Assembly (NCBI RefSeq): GCF_000743575.1
Contig: NZ_JQGC01000014.1
Location: 1 to 64,000 of the forward strand
Source of the DNA: Devosia riboflavina
GTDB lineage: Bacteria > Pseudomonadota > Alphaproteobacteria > Rhizobiales > Devosiaceae
Direction of reading: 5' to 3'
Length of the DNA stretch: 64,000 bases
A program made the translations under genes and the position numbers. Each line of letters starts with the position of its first letter. Position 1 is the stretch's first letter. Below are positions 1 through 6,566 of this stretch, piece by piece. The notes under the pieces were generated by a model. That model was not told the origin of the DNA and searched no databases. It was given only the letters and a program-made list of their open reading frames with translations.

Positions 1-131
1 TGCGTCTGCACCTGCTGACCTACAACACCACACCGAGAAAGTGCCTTGACTGGAAAACCCCGGCCGAGGCCTTCTACAACCAACTGTTGCACTTCGAACG
101 AGAATCCACCTTCCCGCTTTCGCGGGAATGA
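1..131 (+). mobile_element. IS30-type transposase, C-terminal end (cut by window edge)
   Basis: An open frame enters from the left edge (codons in phase with position 3) and stops at 129-131. It encodes about 42 residues, including TYNTTPRKCLDWKTPAEAF, which matches the conserved C-terminus of IS30-family DDE transposases (R-x-x-LGWKTPAE). Only this tail is visible, so whether the element is intact cannot be judged. The last residues (STFPLSRE) and the stop codon lie inside a palindromic repeat that begins at 111, so the end of the protein has been supplied by the repeat. Confidence 0.7.
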
Positions 132-202
132 CACCGAGTTTGGCTGAGATATTGCGCCAACCCACCGGCCTGTCATCCCCGCGAAAGCGGGGACCTCTGT
201 TT
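111..202. repeat. Palindromic repeat copy 1, left of the GIY-YIG gene
   Basis: The element begins with TTCCCGCTTTCGCGGGAATG and ends with GTCATCCCCGCGAAAGCGGG followed by GACCTCTGTTT. The two ends are inverted versions of the same core (CCCGC-TTTC-GCGGG), so the element is palindromic at both small and large scale. Positions 111-180 align to 521-590 with about 9 mismatches, and 171-202 align to 623-654 with one mismatch. Its right edge falls within the stop codon of the GIY-YIG gene. Confidence 0.85.
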
Positions 203-513
203 CACCAATGGGCCGCAAGCTCCGGATAGAGGTCAGTCCATTCTGGATTGCCCTGTTCAATCAATTCGATCTTCCACGCGCGCCGCCATTTCTTGAGCCG
301 CTTCTCGCGCAGGATGGCCTCGTCGATATCCTCAAAGACTTCGAAATAGACGAGGCTGTGAATGTGGTAGCGACTCGTCTGCCCGCGCACCAGTTCTTCG
401 CGGTGCGTATAAACGCGTCCAACGAGGTCGTTCGTCACACCGATGTAGAGCGCGCCATATTTTCGACTGGCGAGGATATAGACAAAGTAAGTCTTCCCCA
501 TTGCGACATCCAA
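202..513 (-). CDS. GIY-YIG nuclease family protein
   Basis: This encodes 103 residues. It is a single GIY-YIG domain of the small stand-alone type (UPF0213/YhbQ-like). The motif is visible as YFVYILAS (residues 9-16) followed by ALYIGVTNDL (about 21-30), then the conserved Arg and His of R-x-x-x-H-R-E. The YREKRLKKW-like segment (LREKRLKKWRR) is typical of the family. These proteins are predicted metal-dependent endonucleases; the cellular substrate is not established. The gene is boxed between two copies of the same palindromic repeat. Its start lies 8 nt from one copy and its stop codon overlaps the other. The start at 513 gives MDVAMGKTYF; the inner Met (MGKTYF) is an equally plausible start. 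Confidence 0.85.
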   Translation of the reverse strand: MDVAMGKTYFVYILASRKYGALYIGVTNDLVGRVYTHREELVRGQTSRYHIHSLVYFEVFEDIDEAILREKRLKKWRRAWKIELIEQGNPEWTDLYPELAAHW

Positions 514-520
514 ACAGAGG

Positions 521-654
521 TTCCCGCTTTCGCGGGAATGACACCGAGTCTGCGTGAACTATTGCGCCAAGCCACCAGCGTGTCATCTCCCCCAAGCGGA
601 AATCTTCAGTTTCCGTCCACGGTGTCATCCCCGCGGAAGCGGGGACCTCTGTTT
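521..654. repeat. Palindromic repeat copy 2, right of the GIY-YIG gene
   Basis: Positions 521-590 repeat 111-180 in the same orientation. After a short interruption (591-622), positions 623-654 repeat 171-202 with a single mismatch. The same CCCGC-TTTC-GCGGG core occurs at 523-536. The right edge (AAACAGAGG when read on the minus strand) forms the end of the stop codon of the DUF6886-type gene at 653. Confidence 0.85.
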
Positions 655-1156
655 ACGTTCGCGCCCCCGCATTCCGCATCCGGATCATCGAAAACACCAG
701 GCTCGACGCCTTCACCCCATCATGCAGCGCCCACAGCGACGGCAGCACTTTTAGCGTCACGCCCTCGGCCGCAATCGCCCCCGGCAGATCGTCCAAAACC
801 TCGACATCAAGCGGTTCTATGGCGCCATAGGACACCCAATATCCCGCGCCTTCATCCTTGAGCACAAAGCCATCACTGGGCATTGCATAGCGGTGCAGTT
901 TTCCGCCCGCGAGCCGCTCCAGCCAATCTTCCTCGATGGCAATCACCACCCGGCTATCGCCCAAAAACCGCTCGACATCCTCTGCCGAACTCTCGTGCCC
1001 GGCGCGAAAACACACGCGCGGGCAATCGCGCGGCAGGAGGTAATTGGCGATGCGCTGGTCCGAAATCGCCCAGACCACCGGCTCCTCGGTATAGGCCGAG
1101 GGCCTCGGTTCGAACCGGGCAATCGCCGGATCATCGCTGAGGTGAAAGAGTTTCAC
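653..1156 (-). CDS. DUF6886 family protein
   Basis: This encodes 167 residues of unknown function. The protein has the family pattern LFHLSDDPAIARFEPRPS at the N-terminus, PVVWAISD, NYLLPRDCPRVCF and a C-terminal SMIRMRNA. I match this to DUF6886 from memory. There is no signal peptide or membrane segment. It is the last gene of a leftward operon. Its start overlaps the stop of the upstream acetyltransferase gene by 4 nt (ATGA at 1153-1156), implying translational coupling. Its stop codon (TAA) is completed by the edge of a palindromic repeat, so the native C-terminus may have been altered by repeat insertion. Confidence 0.75.
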   Translation of the reverse strand: MKLFHLSDDPAIARFEPRPSAYTEEPVVWAISDQRIANYLLPRDCPRVCFRAGHESSAEDVERFLGDSRVVIAIEEDWLERLAGGKLHRYAMPSDGFVLKDEGAGYWVSYGAIEPLDVEVLDDLPGAIAAEGVTLKVLPSLWALHDGVKASSLVFSMIRMRNAGART

Positions 1157-1806
1157 CGCACGGCCAGCTTGGTCTTCTGTTGTCCAGCCGCGTCAAAATT
1201 ATCGGGGCTCAGCCAGCGCTCATATTCCTCGCGCAAAGCCGGCCATTCGCCGTCCACAATCGAGAACCACGCCGTATCGCGGCTCTCGCCCTTGATGATC
1301 ATGTCCTGCCGGAACACGCCCTCAAATTGAAACCCGAAGCGCGTCGCCGCCGCCTTGGACGGCTCATTGCGATCATTACATTTCCACTCAAAACGCCGAT
1401 AGCCCAAGTCATCGAAGGCATGGCGCGCAAAGAGGTAAAGCGCCTCGGTCGCCATTTGCGTCCGCGCCATCGGCAAGCCCCAATAGACACCGCCGATTTC
1501 GATGGAACCATGCTCGGGGCGAATACGCATCCAGCCCTGCTGGCCCAGCGCCTTGCCGCTCGCCTTGTCGACGATCGCCACATAGGCGGGGTCCGTCCCG
1601 GCATTGGCCTCGTCGATGCGCGCTTCCATATCCGCAACGCTCGTTGGCGCATGGCTGAAGAGCCAGCGATACCGCTCCGCCCCACCATCCATGGTCGACA
1701 CCGCAAAAAGGTCCGCCGCATGGTGCTGGTCCAGCGGTTCAAGCCTGACATAGCGACCTTCGAGCACGATCCTTTGCGGCGCAGACTTTGCCGGTTTGAC
1801 GCTCAT
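1153..1806 (-). CDS. GNAT family N-acetyltransferase (RimJ/RimL-like)
   Basis: This encodes 217 residues. The protein resembles the RimJ/RimL branch of GNAT enzymes, which transfer acetyl from acetyl-CoA to N-terminal or small-molecule amines. LEGRYVRLEPLDQHHAADLF opens the domain. The later stretch QMATEALYLFARHAFDDLGY, followed by RFEWKCNDRNEPSKAAATRF and GFQFEGVFRQ, is the typical acetyl-CoA binding half of this branch. The substrate is unknown. It overlaps both neighbours by 4 nt (ATGA junctions) in the GST-SDR-GNAT-DUF6886 operon. Confidence 0.88.
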   Translation of the reverse strand: MSVKPAKSAPQRIVLEGRYVRLEPLDQHHAADLFAVSTMDGGAERYRWLFSHAPTSVADMEARIDEANAGTDPAYVAIVDKASGKALGQQGWMRIRPEHGSIEIGGVYWGLPMARTQMATEALYLFARHAFDDLGYRRFEWKCNDRNEPSKAAATRFGFQFEGVFRQDMIIKGESRDTAWFSIVDGEWPALREEYERWLSPDNFDAAGQQKTKLAVR

Positions 1807-2675
1807 CGATAAAAGTCCTTCCAGATGGCATCGAGGCCAGCGCGGTAATTGGGATAAAGCAGTTCCACGCCGAGCGCCGTCTTAATAGCCTTGTTCGACA
1901 CCCGCTTGTTGTCGCGATAAAAACTGCGCGCCATGGGCGTCATCTCGGCGGTCTCGAAATCGACTTCCGCCGGCGGCTCCACGCCCATCTTTTCGGCGGC
2001 GTAGGTGATGAGATCCTGCGGCGGGCAAGGTTCGTCATCGGCAAGATTAAAACTGCCGGCCAGCCGCCGTTCCGCCGCCAGCATGGTCACACGGGCAATG
2101 TCTTCGACATGGATGCGGTTGAACACCTGCCCCGGTTTTACTACGCGCCGCGCCGTCCCATCGGCGAGCTTGTCAAAACTCGACCGCCCCGGCCCATAGA
2201 TGCCAGCCAGCCGCAAAATGCAGAGCGGCACACCGCGCGCCTTGGCGTAGTCGATCCACTCTTCCTCGGCACTGGCGCGCACACCCGAGCGCAGATTGCG
2301 TGGGCTCAGCGGCGCCGTCTCGTCGATCCAGGCACCGCCGAAATCCCCGTAGACCCCAACCGTGGAATAATAGCAGAGCCATTGCAGATCGGGCATGGCG
2401 TCGAGTTCGGCGCGATGGTGGCGCAACACCACATCGCCCGCCTCATCGGGCGCAATCGAGACCACCACATGCGTGCTCTCCCGCAGCGCCGCAGCCACAT
2501 CCGGCCCCGGCGCGGTCCCATCGAAGGTGACCGCCGAAATGCCCTTTTGCGTTAACGTATTCGCCTTGTCGGTGGTCCTCACCGTTCCCAGTGTGTCAAC
2601 GAACTCGCCACTCTTTTGCATGAGTTGCGCACTCGCCTGCGACGAGTAGCCAAGGCCGAAAAAGAACGCGCGCAT
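1803..2675 (-). CDS. NAD(P)-binding SDR / YeeZ-like epimerase family protein
   Basis: This encodes 290 residues. It is an extended Rossmann-fold protein of the YeeZ-like atypical SDR group. The N-terminus MRAFFFGLGYSSQA holds the nucleotide-binding loop in a degenerate form. YYSTVGVYGDFGGAWIDET contains the Ser/Tyr region, and ILRLAGIYGPGRSSFDKL and FNRIHVEDIARV are hallmark segments of NAD-dependent epimerases. The substrate cannot be told. It lies 15 nt downstream of the GST gene and overlaps the GNAT gene by 4 nt. Confidence 0.85.
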   Translation of the reverse strand: MRAFFFGLGYSSQASAQLMQKSGEFVDTLGTVRTTDKANTLTQKGISAVTFDGTAPGPDVAAALRESTHVVVSIAPDEAGDVVLRHHRAELDAMPDLQWLCYYSTVGVYGDFGGAWIDETAPLSPRNLRSGVRASAEEEWIDYAKARGVPLCILRLAGIYGPGRSSFDKLADGTARRVVKPGQVFNRIHVEDIARVTMLAAERRLAGSFNLADDEPCPPQDLITYAAEKMGVEPPAEVDFETAEMTPMARSFYRDNKRVSNKAIKTALGVELLYPNYRAGLDAIWKDFYR

Positions 2676-2690
2676 AAAGTTATCCCCGGC

Positions 2691-3368
2691 CTAAAAATCC
2701 AGGTCGGCATAGCCCTTGCTCGGCGGCATGGCAACGACGCGATCGTTGAGCAGGGTCCTGAAGGCCGGGCGCGATTTCAGCCGCGAATACCAGTCGCGCG
2801 TCTCGGCGGCCTTGGACCAATCGATATCGCCCATATAGTCGAGAGTGGACAGATGCGCGGCGAGGGCAAAATCGGCCAGCGTCATCTCGTCGCCGGCCAG
2901 CCATTTCCGGCTCGCGAGCAGCCAGTTGAAGTAAAGCATATGCTCGGCAAGGTTGGCCTTGGCCGCCCGCAGGACCGAGGGTTCGGGCGTCGCGCCCTTG
3001 AGATCGCGCTTGGCGATCTTTTCCTCGACGAGATAGCGCGTCACTTCGTCGTTGAGCTTTACCAGCATCCATTCGACCAGCCGCCACATTTCGGCGCGGT
3101 CAAGCGGATGGGTTGGCACCAGCCCGCCCACGGTCTCGAGCGTATAAATATCCTCCACCACATGGATCGATGCCAGAATGCCGATGACAGGCACATCCTC
3201 GTCGGTCACCAAAATGGGGAGCGTCGCGGCGGGATTGAGATCAAGCAGGTGTGGCTCACGCAGCCAGGGCTTTATCTCCTCCACATCCAGCGGCACGCCA
3301 TATTCGGCGCACATCAGCCGGATAAGCCGCGAAGCAGGATCGAGAGGGTGGTGCACGAGTGTCGGCAT
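2691..3368 (-). CDS. Glutathione S-transferase family protein
   Basis: This encodes 225 residues with an N-terminal thioredoxin-like fold (TLVHHPLDPASRLIRLMCAEYG, NPAATLPILV with the cis-Pro) and a helical C-terminal domain (WLAGDEMTLADFALAAHLSTLDY). It probably conjugates glutathione or reduces small substrates in the cytosol. A GST divergent from uppP is a common rhizobial arrangement. It heads the leftward operon. The queG gene often found beside this GST in related genomes is not present here. Confidence 0.88.
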   Translation of the reverse strand: MPTLVHHPLDPASRLIRLMCAEYGVPLDVEEIKPWLREPHLLDLNPAATLPILVTDEDVPVIGILASIHVVEDIYTLETVGGLVPTHPLDRAEMWRLVEWMLVKLNDEVTRYLVEEKIAKRDLKGATPEPSVLRAAKANLAEHMLYFNWLLASRKWLAGDEMTLADFALAAHLSTLDYMGDIDWSKAAETRDWYSRLKSRPAFRTLLNDRVVAMPPSKGYADLDF

Positions 3369-3479
3369 GAAGGGGACCCGGTTGACGCGAGGCTGGTCTG
3401 CTGATCCCTCGCTTGGCGCGATTGGCGAACACCGCTAAGAGGGGGGCAAATTGGCCCAAGAGACGAGTTAGGAGATCAG

Positions 3480-4292
3480 ATGAACGCCGATCAAGGTCTT
3501 TTTGTGCCCCTTATTCTGGGAATTCTGGAAGGCCTTACCGAATTCCTACCCGTCAGCTCCACCGGACACCTTTTGTTAGCAGGTCATTTCTTCGGCCTGA
3601 CCCAGCCGGCAACCTTCGTCGTACTCATCCAGCTCGGCGCCATTCTGGCCATCGTCACCGTCTATTTCGCCAAATTGGGCCTGCTCATTCGTGATGCGCT
3701 GACCGGCAAGCGCTACGCCTGGCAGTTCGCCCTCTCGGTCTTTCTCGCCTGTTTCCCGGCTGTTATTGCCGGGGTGCTGCTGCGCGATTTCATCCAGGGG
3801 GATCTGTGGGAATCGGCGGCCCTGATCTGCTGGACCCTCCTCATCGGCGGTTTTGTCCTGCTCATCGTCGATCGGCTGAAACTCGAGCCAAAGTACGACG
3901 ATATCTACACTTTTCCCTGGCACCTCGCCCTGATCATCGGCCTTTTCCAGATGCTGTCGCTGGTTCCCGGCGTTTCGCGCTCGGGTTCGACCGTGGTCGG
4001 CGGCATGCTCTTCGGTGCCAGTAAGCGCGCCGCTGCCGAGTTCACCTTCTTTGTCGCCCTGCCCATCATGGTCGGCGCCTTCGGCTATGATCTCTACAAG
4101 AGCCGCGACCTGATCGACGCCTCCATTGCCCTCAATGTCGCCGTCGGTTTTGCCGCCGCCTTCGTCGTCGGCGCGCTGGTCGTGCGGTACCTTCTCAACT
4201 TCGTCTCGCGCTACGGCTTTGCCCCCTTCGCCTGGTGGCGCATCGCCGTCGGTATTTTTGGCCTCATCGGGATTTATTTCTTCGGGCGCTGA
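3480..4292 (+). CDS. uppP: Undecaprenyl-diphosphatase (UppP/BacA)
   Basis: This encodes 270 residues, the usual length. It is an integral membrane enzyme that recycles undecaprenyl pyrophosphate to the monophosphate for peptidoglycan and polysaccharide export. The first active-site motif is EGLTEFLPVSSTGH (Glu17, Glu21, Ser27, His30). The second is PGVSRSGSTVVGGMLFGASK at about residues 163-182, with the essential Arg. About eight hydrophobic segments are visible. The start has a good ribosome site (AGGAGA). The gene stands alone, divergent from the GST operon, and ends at a bidirectional terminator. Confidence 0.97.
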   Translation: MNADQGLFVPLILGILEGLTEFLPVSSTGHLLLAGHFFGLTQPATFVVLIQLGAILAIVTVYFAKLGLLIRDALTGKRYAWQFALSVFLACFPAVIAGVLLRDFIQGDLWESAALICWTLLIGGFVLLIVDRLKLEPKYDDIYTFPWHLALIIGLFQMLSLVPGVSRSGSTVVGGMLFGASKRAAAEFTFFVALPIMVGAFGYDLYKSRDLIDASIALNVAVGFAAAFVVGALVVRYLLNFVSRYGFAPFAWWRIAVGIFGLIGIYFFGR

Positions 4293-4365
4293 GATCAGGC
4301 CGGCAGCAGCCTCCATTCGTCCGTCGACGACCAAAGATGGATCAGGTCACGCCGAGGACATCGCA

Positions 4366-4403
4366 AAACAAAAAGCCCTCCCGATCGGGAGGGCTTTTTG
4401 TTT
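4366..4403. terminator. Bidirectional rho-independent terminator
   Basis: This is a perfect 38-nt inverted repeat: 18-nt arms at 4366-4383 and 4386-4403 around AT. The GC core is GCCCTCCCG/CGGGAGGGC, with an A tract on one side and a T tract on the other. It can therefore terminate transcripts from uppP (rightward) and from the converging LolA-like gene. Confidence 0.93.
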
Positions 4404-4417
4404 CGCCGGCTGATCGT

Positions 4418-5050
4418 TCAGCGCGTTGCGGGATCGACACCCTTGTAGGTGGCGGGAATCGAGAAATAGGAGCGGGGAATTTCGACGCCCTGTTCCACAT
4501 CGTAGAGCGAAAACGTCAGTTCCGCACCACTGGGTTCAACCAGGCTCCATTGCGCCAGATCCTTGGTCTCGACATCGAAAATCAACGACACCTGCACCGT
4601 GCCGGCCACCGTCTCGTCGATGATGGTAATGGCCATATAGCCATCCGAGGTCGTGATATCGATCACATTGGCATTGAGCAGGTTGATCTGGTCGCCCAAA
4701 AATTGGCGCAGCGGGATCGTGTCCTGCGGATAGGCGTAATAGGTCTCTTCCTGGCGATTGAGCACATAGAAACCGCGGCCGACCGAGACGATTTCTTCGC
4801 GGCTCGGCGGATTGTAGCGAAAACGCACCTTGTCGGGACGCTCGAGAAAGAACGTGCCTTCCGTGCGTCCGCCATTGGTATCGATCTGCAGGAAGCGCCC
4901 CACCATGGTGCGGATCGCCGAATTATGCGTGTTGATCTCGGTGATGAGTTGCTGCTCTTCCGGGGTCAGCGTCCGGCCTTGACCGAGGGCCGGCACGATC
5001 GGAGCGAGGGCGGCGGCAACACCAAGAAGGAGAGCATGGCGGCGAATCAT
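4418..5050 (-). CDS. LolA-like outer-membrane lipoprotein carrier protein
   Basis: This encodes 210 residues with a signal peptide ([20 protein letters not shown], cleavage near ALGQG). The mature part has the LolA pattern: a helix with MVGRFLQIDTNGGRTEG, FFLERPDKVRFRYNPPS, then SVGRGFYVLNRQEETYYAYP and IPLRQFLG. LolA carries lipoproteins across the periplasm to the outer membrane. In rhizobia the lolA gene lies beside ftsK. Here it is separated from ftsK by a small secreted gene and the ArsR/SRPBCC pair, which fits insertion of those genes. A paralogue of LolA cannot be excluded. Confidence 0.85.
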   Translation of the reverse strand: MIRRHALLLGVAAALAPIVPALGQGRTLTPEEQQLITEINTHNSAIRTMVGRFLQIDTNGGRTEGTFFLERPDKVRFRYNPPSREEIVSVGRGFYVLNRQEETYYAYPQDTIPLRQFLGDQINLLNANVIDITTSDGYMAITIIDETVAGTVQVSLIFDVETKDLAQWSLVEPSGAELTFSLYDVEQGVEIPRSYFSIPATYKGVDPATR

Positions 5051-5148
5051 CGGCGGGATATCCTCGCTGGGTTTTTAGTCTGGTAAACTAACCTAGGAAG
5101 CAATTGCGGCAAGAGGTGGAAAGTTCCACCGGCCGGAAGGGAACGACA

Positions 5149-5448
5149 ATGCGCAAATTGGTGATGTGCTTAACGCTGCTGCTTGCCACGACACTGCCGG
5201 CCCTCGCGGCCCTGCCGCCGCAATATCAGCGCCGCGCCGAACTGACCGCCGTCCTCAATGTCGCCACCGAGATTTTAGGCATCGGCCATGTCATCGACGC
5301 CATCGAACGCACCGGACCCGACGTCTATGCAGTGCGGTCCGGTACCTGCACGCTCACCGTCCGCATCGTCGATACGCCGAAAAAGCGCGAGCCCGGCTGG
5401 GCCGGCCCGCGCGAATTTTCCGCCGTGCCCGATCCCCTCACCTGCTGA
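5149..5448 (+). CDS. Small secreted protein of unknown function
   Basis: This encodes 99 residues. ATG at 5149 is preferred over an earlier in-frame codon because GGAAGGGA sits just upstream and the protein then opens with a classic signal peptide (MRKLVMCLTLLLATTLPALA). The mature part of about 79 residues has two cysteines (GTCTLTV and the C-terminal PLTC) that could form a disulfide in the periplasm. I do not recognise a family. It lies divergent from the LolA-like gene, 98 nt away, and convergent with the ArsR gene. Confidence 0.75.
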   Translation: MRKLVMCLTLLLATTLPALAALPPQYQRRAELTAVLNVATEILGIGHVIDAIERTGPDVYAVRSGTCTLTVRIVDTPKKREPGWAGPREFSAVPDPLTC

Positions 5449-5454
5449 GCGATG

Positions 5455-5793
5455 TCACTCGCCCATTTCGCCCCGCTCCTTCTTGCCGCGCGCCACTTCG
5501 GTGGCCAGCGCCTCGAGCTTGTGCGGCCAGAAGACGCGAAACCGTTCGAGCCAATCGTCAATGCCGCGCAGCGGCGTCGTGTCGAGTTCATAGATGCGCC
5601 GCGTGCCCTCGGGCCGGACGCTCGCAAAACCATTGTCGCGCAGCACTTTCAAATGTTGGCTGATGCCGGCCTGCGAGATGCCGAACTCCGCGGCAATCAC
5701 CTCCACGACCTCGCCCGAGGAGCGCTCGCCCTCGGCCAGCAGTTCGAGAATACGGCGGCGCACCGGGTCGCCGAGGACGTCGAAAGCGTGCAT
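5455..5793 (-). CDS. ArsR-family transcriptional regulator
   Basis: This encodes 112 residues. It is a winged helix: DPVRRRILELLAEGERSSGEVVE, then the recognition helix segment ISQAGISQHLKVLRDNGFAS and the wing VRPEGTRRIYELD. No metal-binding CxC pair is visible, so it belongs to the SdpR/aromatic-type non-metal ArsR proteins commonly encoded beside SRPBCC domains. Its ATG directly follows the TAA of the SRPBCC gene (0 nt spacing), so the two are co-translated. It is likely to repress its own operon at the large palindrome at 6446-6483. Confidence 0.92.
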   Translation of the reverse strand: MHAFDVLGDPVRRRILELLAEGERSSGEVVEVIAAEFGISQAGISQHLKVLRDNGFASVRPEGTRRIYELDTTPLRGIDDWLERFRVFWPHKLEALATEVARGKKERGEMGE

Positions 5794-6432
5794 TTATTCC
5801 GCCGGTTCGCCCGAATAGAATTTTCGCGTGGCTTCCGCGGTCGCCAGCGCATGCTCGCGCGGTTCGCCCGCTACGATATCGGCCCGGCCCCAGTCGTCAC
5901 TGGCGGTGCGGATGAAGGATTTGGCCTCGTCCGAGCCAAACCAGCCGGCAACCGTCTCCGCCGGCACATCGGCTTCGGGCTCGGCAAGATGGCGCGAGAG
6001 GCCCATGAAACCGAGATCCCAACCGACGCCAACGGCACCCGGTCCATATTGATCCCAATGCGGGCTGAGATGGGCGATATGCTGCAATTCGAGCCGCGTC
6101 CCCGCGCCATCCGGGATCAGCGTGACAATGACCCAGCTCACTGCCGGCCCAAACTCCCAGGTCAGCGCGATCTTCTTGTCCGGCACACATTCTGTGATCG
6201 TGCCGCCGGCATTGTTTTCGACCTGGTAGCGGCCGCCCAGCGCCAGATCGCCCGTCACCGGAGCAAACCAGCGTTTTATGCGTTCCGCCCGCGTCAGCGC
6301 GTCCCAGAGGTCGGCCGGCGTCGTATCATAGACCCGGCTCGCCACCACGGCCTTGGCCGGTTGCCCCTCCCAGTCGAGATTGTCGACCCGGCGCACCATC
6401 AAGGCGAGGTGGTCTGCAAGAGAGAAAGCCAT
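5794..6432 (-). CDS. SRPBCC (AHSA1-like START) domain protein
   Basis: This encodes 212 residues from ATG at 6432, chosen for the GAGGAGA ribosome site; the open frame runs further upstream. The AHSA1 pattern is clear: VASRVYDTTPADLWDALTRAERIKRWFAPVTGDLALGG, then GGTITECVPDKKIALTWEFG and LELQHIAHLS. This helix-grip fold binds hydrophobic ligands or client proteins. It has a C-terminal extension of about 60 residues. The pairing with an ArsR regulator is a recurring autoregulated module. The ligand is unknown. Confidence 0.9.
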   Translation of the reverse strand: MAFSLADHLALMVRRVDNLDWEGQPAKAVVASRVYDTTPADLWDALTRAERIKRWFAPVTGDLALGGRYQVENNAGGTITECVPDKKIALTWEFGPAVSWVIVTLIPDGAGTRLELQHIAHLSPHWDQYGPGAVGVGWDLGFMGLSRHLAEPEADVPAETVAGWFGSDEAKSFIRTASDDWGRADIVAGEPREHALATAEATRKFYSGEPAE

Positions 6433-6445
6433 GTCCGTCTCCTCG

Positions 6446-6483
6446 TATTTCAGTTTTGTCTTATATAAGTGAAAACTGAAATA
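6446..6483. promoter_or_regulatory. 38-bp near-perfect palindrome, probable ArsR operator
   Basis: The outer arms TATTTCAGTTTT (6446-6457) and AAAACTGAAATA (6472-6483) are exact inverted repeats of 12 bp. Centred on the same axis is a 10-bp palindrome, CTTATATAAG (6460-6469). Only the two dinucleotides between them break the symmetry. It sits 14 nt upstream of the SRPBCC start, overlapping the likely promoter, as expected for autorepression. Confidence 0.8.
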
Positions 6484-6510
6484 GAGTCCACGGGTTCCAG
6501 ACCAAGGCAG

Positions 6511-6546
6511 CAAAACAAAAAGCCCCGGCATAAGACCGAGGCTTTT
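6511..6546 (-). terminator. Rho-independent terminator downstream of ftsK
   Basis: Read on the minus strand, AAAAGCCTCGG and CCGGGGCTTTT pair (one G-U) around a 7-nt loop and are followed by TGTTTTG. It lies 21 nt past the ftsK stop. Confidence 0.85.
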
Positions 6547-6566
6547 CAACCGCTTAGCTGCTCATC

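Noticed and set aside
1-200. Intact insertion sequence at the left edge
   Set aside because: Only the last 42 codons of a transposase are visible, and no terminal inverted repeat can be defined.
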